Part shown: positions 26,201 to 38,200 of the stretch, piece by piece
Position numbering within the stretch: the first letter of the stretch is position 1
Layout: every line of letters begins with the position of its first letter
Assembly: GCA_023362775.1 (NCBI GenBank)
Contig: JALMGJ010000012.1
Span: 17,745,501 to 17,809,500 of the forward strand
DNA: 64,000 nucleotides
From: Charina bottae
Lineage: Eukaryota; Chordata; Lepidosauria; Squamata; Charinaidae
Direction: 5' to 3'
Made by a program: the position numbers and the translations under genes
The notes under the pieces: model-generated
What the model was told of the DNA's origin: nothing
Seen by the model: only the letters and a program-made list of their open reading frames with translations
Databases searched by the model: none

Positions 26201-29200
26201 CTGGTTGGGTTACAGCAACACAGGACACTGGATGAAATGGATTATGTGGACCTATTTTGATACCATCAACTATAGTATCCTACTGGACTGACTGCAGGGA
26301 GTGGGAGTGAAGAGCACAGAGTTACAGTAATTCTCTTCTTTTCTCTGGCCAGTTCCAGTTGGTATTGATAGGAAGGGAAATGTCAAGCCAACAGCCTCTG
26401 GTTTGTGGATGGCCTCAGAATTCAATGTCCTCACCCTTCCTGTTTAACATGTACACACGTCCACTGGGAGGGATCCTCCATCAGTTTGGGGGTCAGATGT
26501 CATTGGTACACTAATGATACTCAGTTGTACAACTTGTTCCCTGGTTGACCAAGTGATGCTGTCAAGGTTTTGCCCCAGTGCCTGGAGATCGTTAGGGTCT
26601 AGATGGGAAGGAAGAGCTTCAGGTTCAACCCTAGCAAGTCTGCGGGTGCTTGGTCCTCCCAGTTCCATACACTATCCACCCATGGTCCTGAATAGGGTTG
26701 CGCTACCCTGCTCAGGACTGGAATGGAATTTGGAGTTTCTTCCTGGACTCTCAGTCCTGCTTGAGGTCCAGATAGCAGCTGTGGCCTGGAAGGGCTTTGC
26801 ATAGGTTCAAGTTGTGCACCAGCTGCACCTGTTCCTGGACTGAGAGGACCTCCTCATGGTCACTCATGTCTTGGTCACCTTGCAGGTAACTATTGCAATG
26901 TGCTCTACATGTGGCTGACCCTGAAGACAACTTGGAAGCTACAGTTGACCCATAATGCAGCCACATGACCAATGATGGGCAAGCCTTGCTATGGAGTCCT
27001 TGGTGCTCTCTGAGCTGGGTTGTTTGCTTGCAGACATTTCATTACCCGACTAGGTACATCATCAGTGCTAGTGATGGCAGTGCAAACCCCACACTCACTA
27101 GCACTGCTGATGTTACCTAGTTGGGTAATGAAATGTCTGCAAGCAAACAACCCAGCTCAGAGAGCACCAAGGACTCCACAGTTCAACCCTGAGCTACATA
27201 TATTCTCTTCTATTGAAGCCTTGCTATGCCCAACTAACACTCCTGCTACATGAGCAGTGCTGGTTGCCAATTGGCTTCCTGAGTGCAATTCAAGGTGCTG
27301 GTTATTACCTATAAAGCCCTACATGGCATAGGGCCTAGGTAATTGAGAGACCACCTGTCTCCCTTAGTGTCTGCCTGTCTTGTTTGGCTTGCTTTGGGTT
27401 CCATCAAATAAACAATGTCCCACAGTGGGAGCCAGGAAGCAGGCCTTCTCTGTCACTGCCTCCCCCTGGAGATCTGTGACCACCAGCTTCCCTGTCTTCA
27501 AATGAGCCTTCCCCCCACTCCCCCAGGCCTTGAGTTAGGATGTTTTTGGCAGGCTTTTTTTAGTTGGTATGTATATGAGGAAATACATTATGTTGTTCCT
27601 TCAGATTATTGCTGTTTGTTTTATAGAACACTGTTTAATTTTGCGAAGCTACCCAGAGTCATTCTGGAGTTGGGTGCCCTAGAAATCTGACAAATAAATA
27701 AATACATTTTAAGTTGTTGCCTTCAAGTATCTTAAAGGAGTCTCCATCTTCTCGTTTTTTAAACCCTTTGATCTGTCACAGCAATCCATAATCAATTAAC
27801 TTTAACTTTATATTCATGCCAAGAGGTAAATCTTATGCATGCTTGATTGGCAAGGGGATATGCCAACTATGCTGTCACTCCTAAACTGGAAAGTTTCCAG
27901 CATGAATATAATTCCATGAAGATATTTGGTGTACCAGGAAACAAAGACTAGACAAATACTACGGGAGTGAGGATTTATGACCAAATTATCAAGCCCAAAG
28001 CTGAGGCAGGCTTGCATGGCCAGAATGGGGTGGTTTTCTTTACTTTTTAAAATCAACCATGGATGGCCTTTTATTTCTCCTTGCAAATTTTTCTATACTA
28101 ACATCAATTCTGGCATTATTTTAGCCCCTTCTTGAAAGCAAGCAGGGGGAACAAGAGGACTTTGGATTAAATGGATCCCACTCTCTCTTGATCTATCCTC
28201 TATCAACACTAAAGTCCTGGTGACAGAGAAGCAATGGCAGCTTCCACCAGATCTTTGGGGTTGATCCCATTTCCCCTAGCCCACTCACCCAGGGAGCACA
28301 GGATTATTCCCCAAGTCTCCATTTGCACAAACACATTTACCACGAGTCAATTTGACTGGGAAGAGCACAGAAGCTGGTATGGAACTATATGGGGGGGGGG
28401 GTGTCGACACAGAAATAGTGAATATATAGGTATATGTACACAAAATCAAGATGACCCTGTAGGTTTCCGATGTTAGCTCTCCCAGTTAATCTAATTCTCA
28501 GTCTGTTATGAGGATAAAATGAGGGAACAGGAAAGAAACCATGTGTGCTGCCAGGAACTCTTGAAGGAAAAGCGTGGCACAGAAAACAGAGTTCAGCAGA
28601 CCTGATCAAATGAATGCATGATATTGGTTTCAAGAATGTACCTTTGAAAAGAGATTGTTCATTAAATATGGATCTTTATAAGAACTACAAAAATCAGAAG
28701 CACTCTGGTAGTACCTTTTGGGGCTAACAAAGTTTATTTAAAAACATAAGCTTTCATGAGCTACAAGTTATTAGCCCAAAATGGTGCTACCAAATTCCTT
28801 CTGATTTTTGGCTACCATAGACCTACATGGCTTTCCTCCTACAAAGTCTAGAAGAACTACAGTAAACGTGCAGAGTAGGCAAGGATGTTGCAAGTAAATT
28901 TAAATTATTAAGATTTTTTTTCAAGAGACATCACCCCCAGTGCATTACAGCTTTCATAAACTAACAAGCCAAGCACTTCCTATAAAGGCAGTTTAAGCCA
29001 ACTTAGTCAAATTAAAATGTATTCATCTTGATTACAAAGGAAGGTATTTGTAATCAATATGGTACCTAATCTTACTCTTTTCAATGTTGCAAGTGAACAG
29101 CTTTTCAGAAGCTGATTAAATTTAATTTGTGTCAGCCCCACTGGGTAGACCAGACCAAAAAATCAACTCCACAAGATTACTAAAACTACTATTATTGAGA

Positions 29201-32200
29201 TTGGCCATAATAACAGAATCTTGCAAGTCTGTGTTGTAACTCCTCCTCCTCCTCCATCAAGGTCATCTTCCTTACTCTCCTCATATCCAGTTTGGTCTAG
29301 TGGTTAAGGCAACGGGCTAGAAACCAGGAGTCTGTGAGTTCTAGTCCAGCCTTAGGCATGAAAGCCGGCTGGGTGACCTTGGGCCAGTCACTCACTCTCA
29401 GCCCAACTCACCTCACAGGGTTGTTGTTGTGGGGAAAATAGGAGGAGGAAGGAGTATTTGGTATGTTCACTGCCTTGCGTTATTTATAAAAATAGTAAAG
29501 GTGGGATAGAAAATAAAAAAAATAAAAAAAAATAAAAAAAAATCCCAAATTAAGACTCATGAGCCGAATACAGCCACCTCACCATCTAACTTCACTGATC
29601 CACCAGAAGCTTAATGAGCTTCAAGTTTTACTGCTTGCTAAGAACAGCAAGACTGCTCGAAGTGTTATTATCCAGCACATGACAAGACCGAGTATGTAGC
29701 TTGTGGACTGACGCATCCTAGTCTAGAAGTCCAGAAGAAGGCACATAGACTATTAAGGCTTCCACTTACATACATGAAAGATCTTTCTGCTATTTTCTCC
29801 CAGATTAACGAGATCATTAAATAACTATATATTGCAGTAATGAGAAGAAATCCTTAATGGCTCAAATATATTTTGTTGATTTTAACACTAACTACTTTCC
29901 TCAGTTATTACATCAAAATTATTAGTTTGGGAAAATTTCAAGCATGTTGGTATAAATGTACTAAGGCTGGAAAACATGTCCCCTTCATGTTACCTGTGGT
30001 CTCCACATCAGACAAACTGAAATATTGTTGGAAGTCCAAATCCAGTGGCACTGATTCTTCAGTACTCTTCTTAGGTAAAGGTAAAGGTACCCCCCGCACA
30101 TTTGTGCAGTCGTGTCCGACTCTAGGGGCCGGTGCTCATCTCCGTTTGTTAGCCAAAGAGCCAGCGTTGTCCGAAGACGCTTCCACGGTCATGTGGCCGC
30201 ATGACACGCGTGGAACGCTGTTACCTACCCACCGAAGTGGTACCTATTAATCTACTTGCATTTGCATGCTTTCGAATTGCTAGGTTGGCAAGAGCTGGAG
30301 CTAGTGCAGGAGCTCACTCTGCACGCAGGGCTAGGGATTCGAACCTCCGAACTTGCAATCTTCCGATCAACAAGCCTGGCGTCTTACCCGCTGAGCCACC
30401 ACGCCCCTCTTCACACACTCTATTCTTCAGTCAGTACCTACTGACCACAAGGGGGTAGTAGGGTGTGGCCAGCAAGTTACAGATTTACTCAGTGTCCCTC
30501 TTTCCCTGTCTGTCTGCCCTTCCTCTAAAAGACTGTTAATCTGAGGTCTCTTCCTTCTGCCTTTTTTTCCAGGCACACATGCAGAGTGCATGATTTTTTT
30601 GACTCTCCTCCTGGTAGGGCAGTTAGCCAGGTGCTAGGCTTTGTCCATCCCTACAGCGCCTTTCCCATAATTATATCTCTTTTCTATTTCACTAATCCTT
30701 GTGCAGGTCACATTCCTGTTTTCACGAATGCTCGCATGCATGCACAGAATGCCTCAACCTCAAATTAGCTGGTTTGCTTTTATTTTTTTTCAATGCAAAT
30801 AATGTCAGCAGTGGGTGAAACAATTACTGTGATTGCATCAGGCACAAAGAGGTGAATTCACTCCTATTCTTCCCTACTGGTCTTGACAAAAGTCCTTCCT
30901 CTGAAATTTCTATTTGTATCAGGAGAAGATTCTTCATTGTTTCTAATAGCAGATTTGTTCCCAGTGCCATTTGCAGATGAACTATTTTTGTCATGACCAC
31001 AGGAAGCAAAGATAAAATCAATTTTTTACTTCCATCCCAATAACTGTTGGTCTCCCTCCCCCACAACTAGTACTAACTAGATTGAAAAAGAACCTGCATA
31101 TTACAGAAGGGACCTTAACATCATGTCAACATGTTCCTTCAGCTTCCCATGCCACCAATTTTTCAATAGACTTGTGACTGCAAAGTATGTGAACACACAT
31201 TCAATTCTGCATGGAGCTACTCAATGCACAAATAAAATAACTCATCTATGAATTGATCCTCAGGAAGAACTAATTTATGTGTTAATAATATTTCAAATTT
31301 CAACTGATTCCCATTTTTATAAGCAGCAGAAATGAAAACTGGCTGGCTACCATTAATGTCATGCATCAAAATAAACGAACAAACAAGACGGAGAACGTTT
31401 GCTACAAACCTTTGATTAGAGAATGTATGGATACCAAAGCAAAACATGTATCTGAATCAACTCTCTGCTCCAAAGAGAATGCCCTCGGTGGCAGAGCACA
31501 GGAAGCATAGATCCAAGGAGACCCATGCAAGTTAAGATGCATATTTATATTTATTTATTTTACTGGAGTTATAAGCCTCTTCACTTGCAAATGACTCCGA
31601 TTGTTTCCCCAGCCAGGGAAAGAAGAATTTCTTCCTCTGCTGATGCTATCTGAAGCGCAATGAACTTTTGTGCCATGCCTACTTCTACCAAGCCCTCTTT
31701 CCATAAGCCCATTAGTTAACTATGCATGCACTTGATGATTGCAAGGTTCTACTTCTACAGTTACAACTGCAAAATTTGAAAGCATTAAGAAATTGGAACT
31801 TATGGAAATACTGTGGTACCTTCTGAAGCCAGGTGGATTTAAGCTTTTATCCAGGGAGCACAGGACATATCCATGGGGTGTATGGGAGAGAGAGAGAGAC
31901 AGTTTCCTCAAGTTTTTTATTACAAACATAATTCATTCTGCATTGGACTTTTCCAGCTTTCTGTAATATCCACTGCATTACATTTCTAGTCACATTTCTT
32001 CTTTCCCTTTATTATTTTATGATGGTTTTAAATAAGTTTTGAGAGTCATTTGCAGCTAAAACATTGCATCTTCCATTTATAAAAAGATATTCCCTCTCAG
32101 GACCGACACCCATTCAAACAGTTCAAATCCATGTAGAACATTCAAATGAATGAACCAATTGGCTAAGAAAAAATAGTGGTTCTTCCATTTTGGGAGATCA

Positions 32201-35200
32201 AGTTATCCCGGTATGATGCAAAGTGTAAAGGACATTAATATGCCCCGAGTGGAACTTATATTGCAAGACATTTCATTTCCAGAAGAATGAAAACTAGTAA
32301 GAATAGTAATAATTATTTCTCCATTTGAGCGGTAACAAGAACAGATTATTTTTTGGGAACAGAATAACAGGTATTTCAAAGAAATTTATTTCCATTCTTC
32401 AGTATCTTGTTACGAGGTGAAATGTTTGGAAATCCCAACAGTGCATTTTGTATTTTACAACCCTGTATTGGAAAATAGTCTCTCTAAAGATATTGGATTC
32501 TAGCCCCTATCAGCCTTTCCCTGCTTGGTCATTGGTAATACAGCAGTCGGAGGAATGCATTTTTTCTAGTTCTGCTCTACAGAAAGACCTTGGCCATATC
32601 TAGTTTTTCAATATAAAAACTATTCAACTTTTTAAAAGAAATCTATTAAACTCTTCCAAAGTCATATTTATTTCATTTCTCCATAATCTACATACATGTT
32701 TTAATTTCAGGAAAAAAAATATAGTCAATTGCTGAGAGATTTTACACTAAATGGTCAAGAGACATTGGTTGTCAGTAGGATAGAAGTTTAATAAATAAAT
32801 ATCAATGGAGATGTTCGTATTCCCGCATCAGTTTTTCTCTAGTATTTCTGCAGGCTATTTTTAGTTCTTATACAGAGGCTTAAAACTTCATTTGATTAAC
32901 CATTGTTTGATTTTCAAAACTCTCCAGAGTTATGGAATGGAAATACAGTATCTTATGATGCCTTTAACTGTTACGTGTATTTTTCCCTGGAATGTTCTTA
33001 CCTTAACAAACACCCACTATTTATAGATTTATTTTCTTATCCCAATCTCTTAAACTTGTTATGTATGAGATATCTTCTATGTATGGTAGATGTATGTGTT
33101 TCTCTCTGTGTGTGTGTGTGGGGGGGGGGGGGGTGGATGGATGGATGGATAGATGTTTGTTTTATAATTAATCAAAAGTTGTGATTTTATATGATGAAAA
33201 ATATATAATTTGGAGGTGGAAGGTTCAAACGTTCTGTTCCCACAGCTGAAACTACTGGGTCTTAAGGATCATGAAATAACAATATGATGGTGATGGAGAC
33301 AGACACAAAACTGGGGTGAGAGACAAGATCTGATGATCTCTCACCCTGCCAGTAAAAACACCAACAATATATTTAGTAATCAACAATCTGATGCAATTTC
33401 ATGATTCCCCAAATCTGACCCACCATATTTAATGATAAGGTCCCCTACACTTATCTAAAAGTAGAGACACTCTCACAGTTGTCTCACATAGTTTGGTTCC
33501 AGCCTTATAGCTAGTTTGGTTCTAGGACTGGTTTAATTTTTTTTTTAAAAAAAAGCTATTTAACAAAGAAAATCTGAAGTGGTTCAATGAAAATGGGGTT
33601 CTGTTAGCAGCTTTAGAAAGTTGTGTGTCTTGTGAGGTGGAAAAGGTCAAAGGTGGTGCTAAAGCATTCAGCAAACATGTTTAGGGTCTGAGATGCAAAA
33701 GTTAAAAAATGCATTAAACCCTACACAATGGCCAGCAAAAGGGCAGAAGGAAACATGTGCCGATATAGCAGCTCCTGCAGTTATACAGGTGCATCCTTTG
33801 CTCTTAATTGCTGCTCAGGTTTTTTGGAGGGGGAGGGAGGTAATGATTACTAAACAGTTTTTTTTTAAAACAATGTTTTTGTACGAAGTTGAGACGGAGA
33901 GAATGTTGCACACCTAGTCGCTTTCAAATGAACTTTCCCTTTCCCAATCAGAGTCAGATGAAGAATCTGAACTATCAGGGAGAGATAATCTTACTGGAAT
34001 CCCATTGGGATCCCACTGATTAGCTTGTAGCTTTCTGTTCCTTTGCCAAGAAACATTCCACAACTGAACAGCTTTCTGGGGATCAAATTTTTTGATCTCG
34101 GGAGAATTCAACTGAATGACCATGAGATCAGTCATGCTTTCAAACATTAGTTTTGAACGCAGCTTCATCATTGTGAGCTTCATTTGACCAAAGCCTCGTG
34201 CCACTTCGCTGGAACTTGCTGGCAGTGTCAAGACAAGATCTATCATTGTCAAGACATTCGGATATTTATGAAAAAAATCTCTGTTCACCAAATCCCATGT
34301 TAAGTTCCGGATGTTTTGATATCTAGAAAAGATAATGTTTATTACTAAACATGTTTCTTTTGCTAATGTAGCAGTAAAACAAACTTGGACTTAAGTCAGC
34401 ATGCTTATTACCTATTATATAGCTCTGCTTTTAGCATATTCCATTCAGTTTCAATTTCATCAACTTTCACATTGGCCCATTCCAGGACTGGCTCATAATG
34501 CTTAATCAAGAGAGATACTTCCATCTCACCGAATTCTATAAAAACAGTCACATTAATTAAAACAGTCTGTATCTTTCAGAAAGGAATAATTTATTTGCAC
34601 TGAAGGGATGCTTTTGGTACCTTGTTTGATTTTTTCTGGCCACAGTTTAAAGCTTCCAATGGCGCTTGCTATCAAAACATCTTCACTAGCATCACAAAAA
34701 CAATCACGCAGCTGGTTCAAGAGACTGCTTAACAATTCTACCCGGATTGCTGAAATATTCCCGTCTCCCACAAGCTGGTAACCATGAAAATATGTGATTG
34801 TTTCCAACAGATGTTCTCGTGGCCCTGATCTGAGGGGGGGAAAAACAGTATTTAAGCAATAAACTCTCTCTTTTCACTTCAGACCCATCCAATTATATGC
34901 AGTAATTGTTGATATACAACCTTTTTTGATACATTTGGAGTATCTCTAATGTTGACTGGATCGTAGCAAACACGTCTGCAATGGAAGAATTTGGATCGTG
35001 GGCAACACGAGACAGAATGTTGAGGACATTAATGACATCTAACAAGAAGTGAGAAAATTTAACTATGTCTCTTTTCAGAAGAAACTTCAAGAGATCTTTG
35101 GCCTTCTGTTGATTTGAAGAACCTGATTCTTCTCCTCTCTGGAACTCAACATGAAAAACAATGTGTTAAAACACTGACAAAAAACCTCTAGTTTTTCAGT

Positions 35201-38200
35201 TATTTGTTATTCCACTCTTAGACAGTTTTAAAAAGCATTTACCTTACTCAAGTGCAGGACAATTGCCGGGTAGCCTTTAAGAAGGATCCGAAGAGCTGTC
35301 TGTAAGCGAAGAAACCACTGAGAGCCACCGATTCGAGAAGGAACCACCAGTCCCACTTTATGAGCTTCACAAATTAGCTTAAGGTTGCTCTTATTGATTG
35401 GAGAGTCACGATAAAAATAGTATAAGTTTTTCAAGAGATCCGTAAGTATATTGAACAGTGGAGTGCTCTTCAGTGCTACCTTGTAGGCAATTTCAAGGCG
35501 GTGCACGAGACAATGAACACTCTGAACACATGGCTGGATGTCCTTCAATAGTTTAGCTACCCCATTTTGTCCCACCATAACATCTCTACCATCACTGCCA
35601 AAGCCAACCAGTTTTCTTGCCCAGTCATGGGTTGGCAAATTGACCTGCAGATTGGTTTGTAAGGTTTTCAGAATGGCATTTCTCACTGCCAAAGCATCAT
35701 ACATGTCTATGGACTGAATTCCAACAATCTGACAGTGGACTTTCCCTTGATGTGCAAAACGTATATATACAAGGGCTGCTTCTGTTGTTGCATTGTCCGT
35801 AATGCCATCACTAATGAGTGAGAAGAACTTGCATTTTTCTAATTTCTCTTTCAAGGCTCTTCTTTCCACTTCAGCAATAAAATGAATAAAGATTCTTGCT
35901 GCCTTGTCATTTCTAAATATGGAACCGATGTCCACCCCCTTCATATCATCCAGTTTACTTATCCAGTCCAGGTCTGTGAAGGGGCGCCCAGTTTTGGCAA
36001 TGGCATGGCAAGTTCTAAAGAGGTTTTCTATTCTTCCCAAGGTTGTTTTACTCATGTTCTTTAACATCTGCTGAGTGGTAGGTGTGTCTGGGGTAGAACT
36101 ACTAGCAGCTTCCATGCAGGAAGCCCACGCATGAGCTTCACTGCTTTGGTGGTCATCAACTAATTCAAGAATAAAATCATCAGTCCCAGAACAAAAATTG
36201 TGTGTCTTCTCCCCTAAGTCTACATTATGTTTCCGACACAGAGCACAGTACATTATGCCTCTGTCACTGTCATATTTTAACCACGTGTACTTCAACAGCC
36301 ATATGTTTGGAAACTGGTGACTCTTCTTTGAATATTTTTGTTTGCCTGGAGTTACATTCTTGCTTTTAAATTGCTTCAGTGCTGCTATGGCTATAAATAT
36401 TTTATAATGTTGGTTATAACAAGATTATAATGTTTTAACACAATTTTGGTATTATAACTTTTATTTTGAGCTAGAATTATTAATTATTCCAAACTATAGA
36501 ACTTTAACTCTTGTATTTGTTACAAAATAGGAAATGTGAGGCACCTGAAAACTCCAAATTTTTCTTCTTTCATAACCCAAATTTAGTGCAAAGATACATG
36601 TTGAATTCTACATTAACTATGTTACAAATCTATACAGTATATGTGAAGCTGAATCTTGTCTTTCCACATAATGATGCAAAATACAAAATGTTCATCTTTA
36701 ACCTTTTTAGAAGGTTAATATAATCAGAAATTACATTCAGCAACATTGCTGACTTTTTAGATTTCAGCAGGTCTGGCTGACATATTTTTATTCCTTATTT
36801 ACAACTGTAAGAGCTCAAAATTATTTCCTTTTCTTTTTTTTTAAGAAGAGGTTGTTGGGAACAAATCCAAACAAATATACCATATTGTGTTGTCTGTAGC
36901 TTCCATTAAATCTTAGGAATATTCCCTACAGTCAGGAATCAACTCATAAGAATGCTTAGTTGAATTCACACATAACGCTAAGCCAGGATTTTTAAACCAT
37001 GGTATACTGAATAAGATATGTGGAGTCCTTGGTGCTCTCTGAGCCTTGTTGTTTTCTTGCAAACGTTTCATTGCCAGACTAGGCAACATCTTCAGTGCGA
37101 AAAGGGAGTGGAATTTGCCCTGTTTATATAGCATGGCTTGTCCTGCTTGTGTTGGTGGAGGTGTTGTTCTCTCCTTAGGAGTTCCTTGATTGGGCTGTTG
37201 TTTGCTGCTTGGTTGATCCACGAACACCAACTAGATGTTAATAATTAACCATAGTCATGTGGAGTTCATGAAAACCTTTCCTTTTTGTATTATTCAGTAT
37301 ACCATAGCTTTCCAAACTGTGTGTCGCGACACTTTAGTGTGTCGCGACACACAGTTTGGTGTGCCGCAACACAATGCGGAAGCGGCGGCGGGGGCGTGCA
37401 TGGTGGTGGCGTGCGCGGCAGCAGCGGTGTGCACGGCAGTGGCGGCAGCGGCGCGCCATCAGCGCTTCTGCGTTTTAGCGGAGGCCGCCGCGCACGCCCC
37501 CGCCGCCGCGCACCCCGTGCTGCCACTGTTCACGCCCCTGCCCCCCCGCCGCTGCTGCCGTTGTTGTGTCACCAACGGCGGCACTTTGGAAACCACTGCA
37601 GTATACATTTGTGCATTCATGTTATTTTTAGAAAAATGCCTCCTATTTATAATAATTTTAGCAAATGTATTATAACTTTTATAAACAATTCTTTGAAATC
37701 TTTTCAGAATCTTGAATTAAACAGGTCATTTATTTTAAAGGATATGCATGGATTGACAGAGCGGAATGATATTGTGTGATATGATATGGCTTCAATATTA
37801 AGATAGTAGAAGTATAAAACATTTGAAGACAGTCTAAACAGAGACACAAATGATTATTGAACAGAGTTCCCTTTGTCTATATATTTTAGTAAAAAAATGT
37901 ACAATGACACACCATTCAGATGAACATGAAAAAGGATGTATGCATCTGAAGTTTGAATATAGAAAGGATGGTTAAGTCAAAATAACATTTTATTGAGGAA
38001 CCTATGTCTTAAAAATCTGTTGGGGGACAACATCAGGAAATTGCACCAAAGAAAGGTAGGCTTGCACTGTTAATGTACAAAAAGACCTAAATGTTTTATA
38101 TTAAACAACTTATCAGCATTTTGTCCTATTCTTAACCTTTGTAGAAACACCTCTGAATACTGGTATGGGCTACTGGAGGAAATACCATCACAACGGGCAC

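Larger units (their letters stand above)
26300..27710 (+). pseudogene. L2/CR1 LINE fragment interrupted by a Penelope-like repeat
   Basis: The sequence around 26420-26540 reads LFNMYTRPLGGILHQFG and then DTQLYNLFP, the RT region of L2/CR1. Later text matches the same 3' ORF as at 5.1-5.8 kb. A palindromic Penelope-like segment sits at 26993-27222. A tail near 27650-27710 ends in (AAAT)n. Confidence 0.75.

Noticed and set aside
37235..37779. Gly/Ala/Arg-rich open frames
   Set aside because: They are translations of the GC-rich interior of the hAT element 37303-37598.
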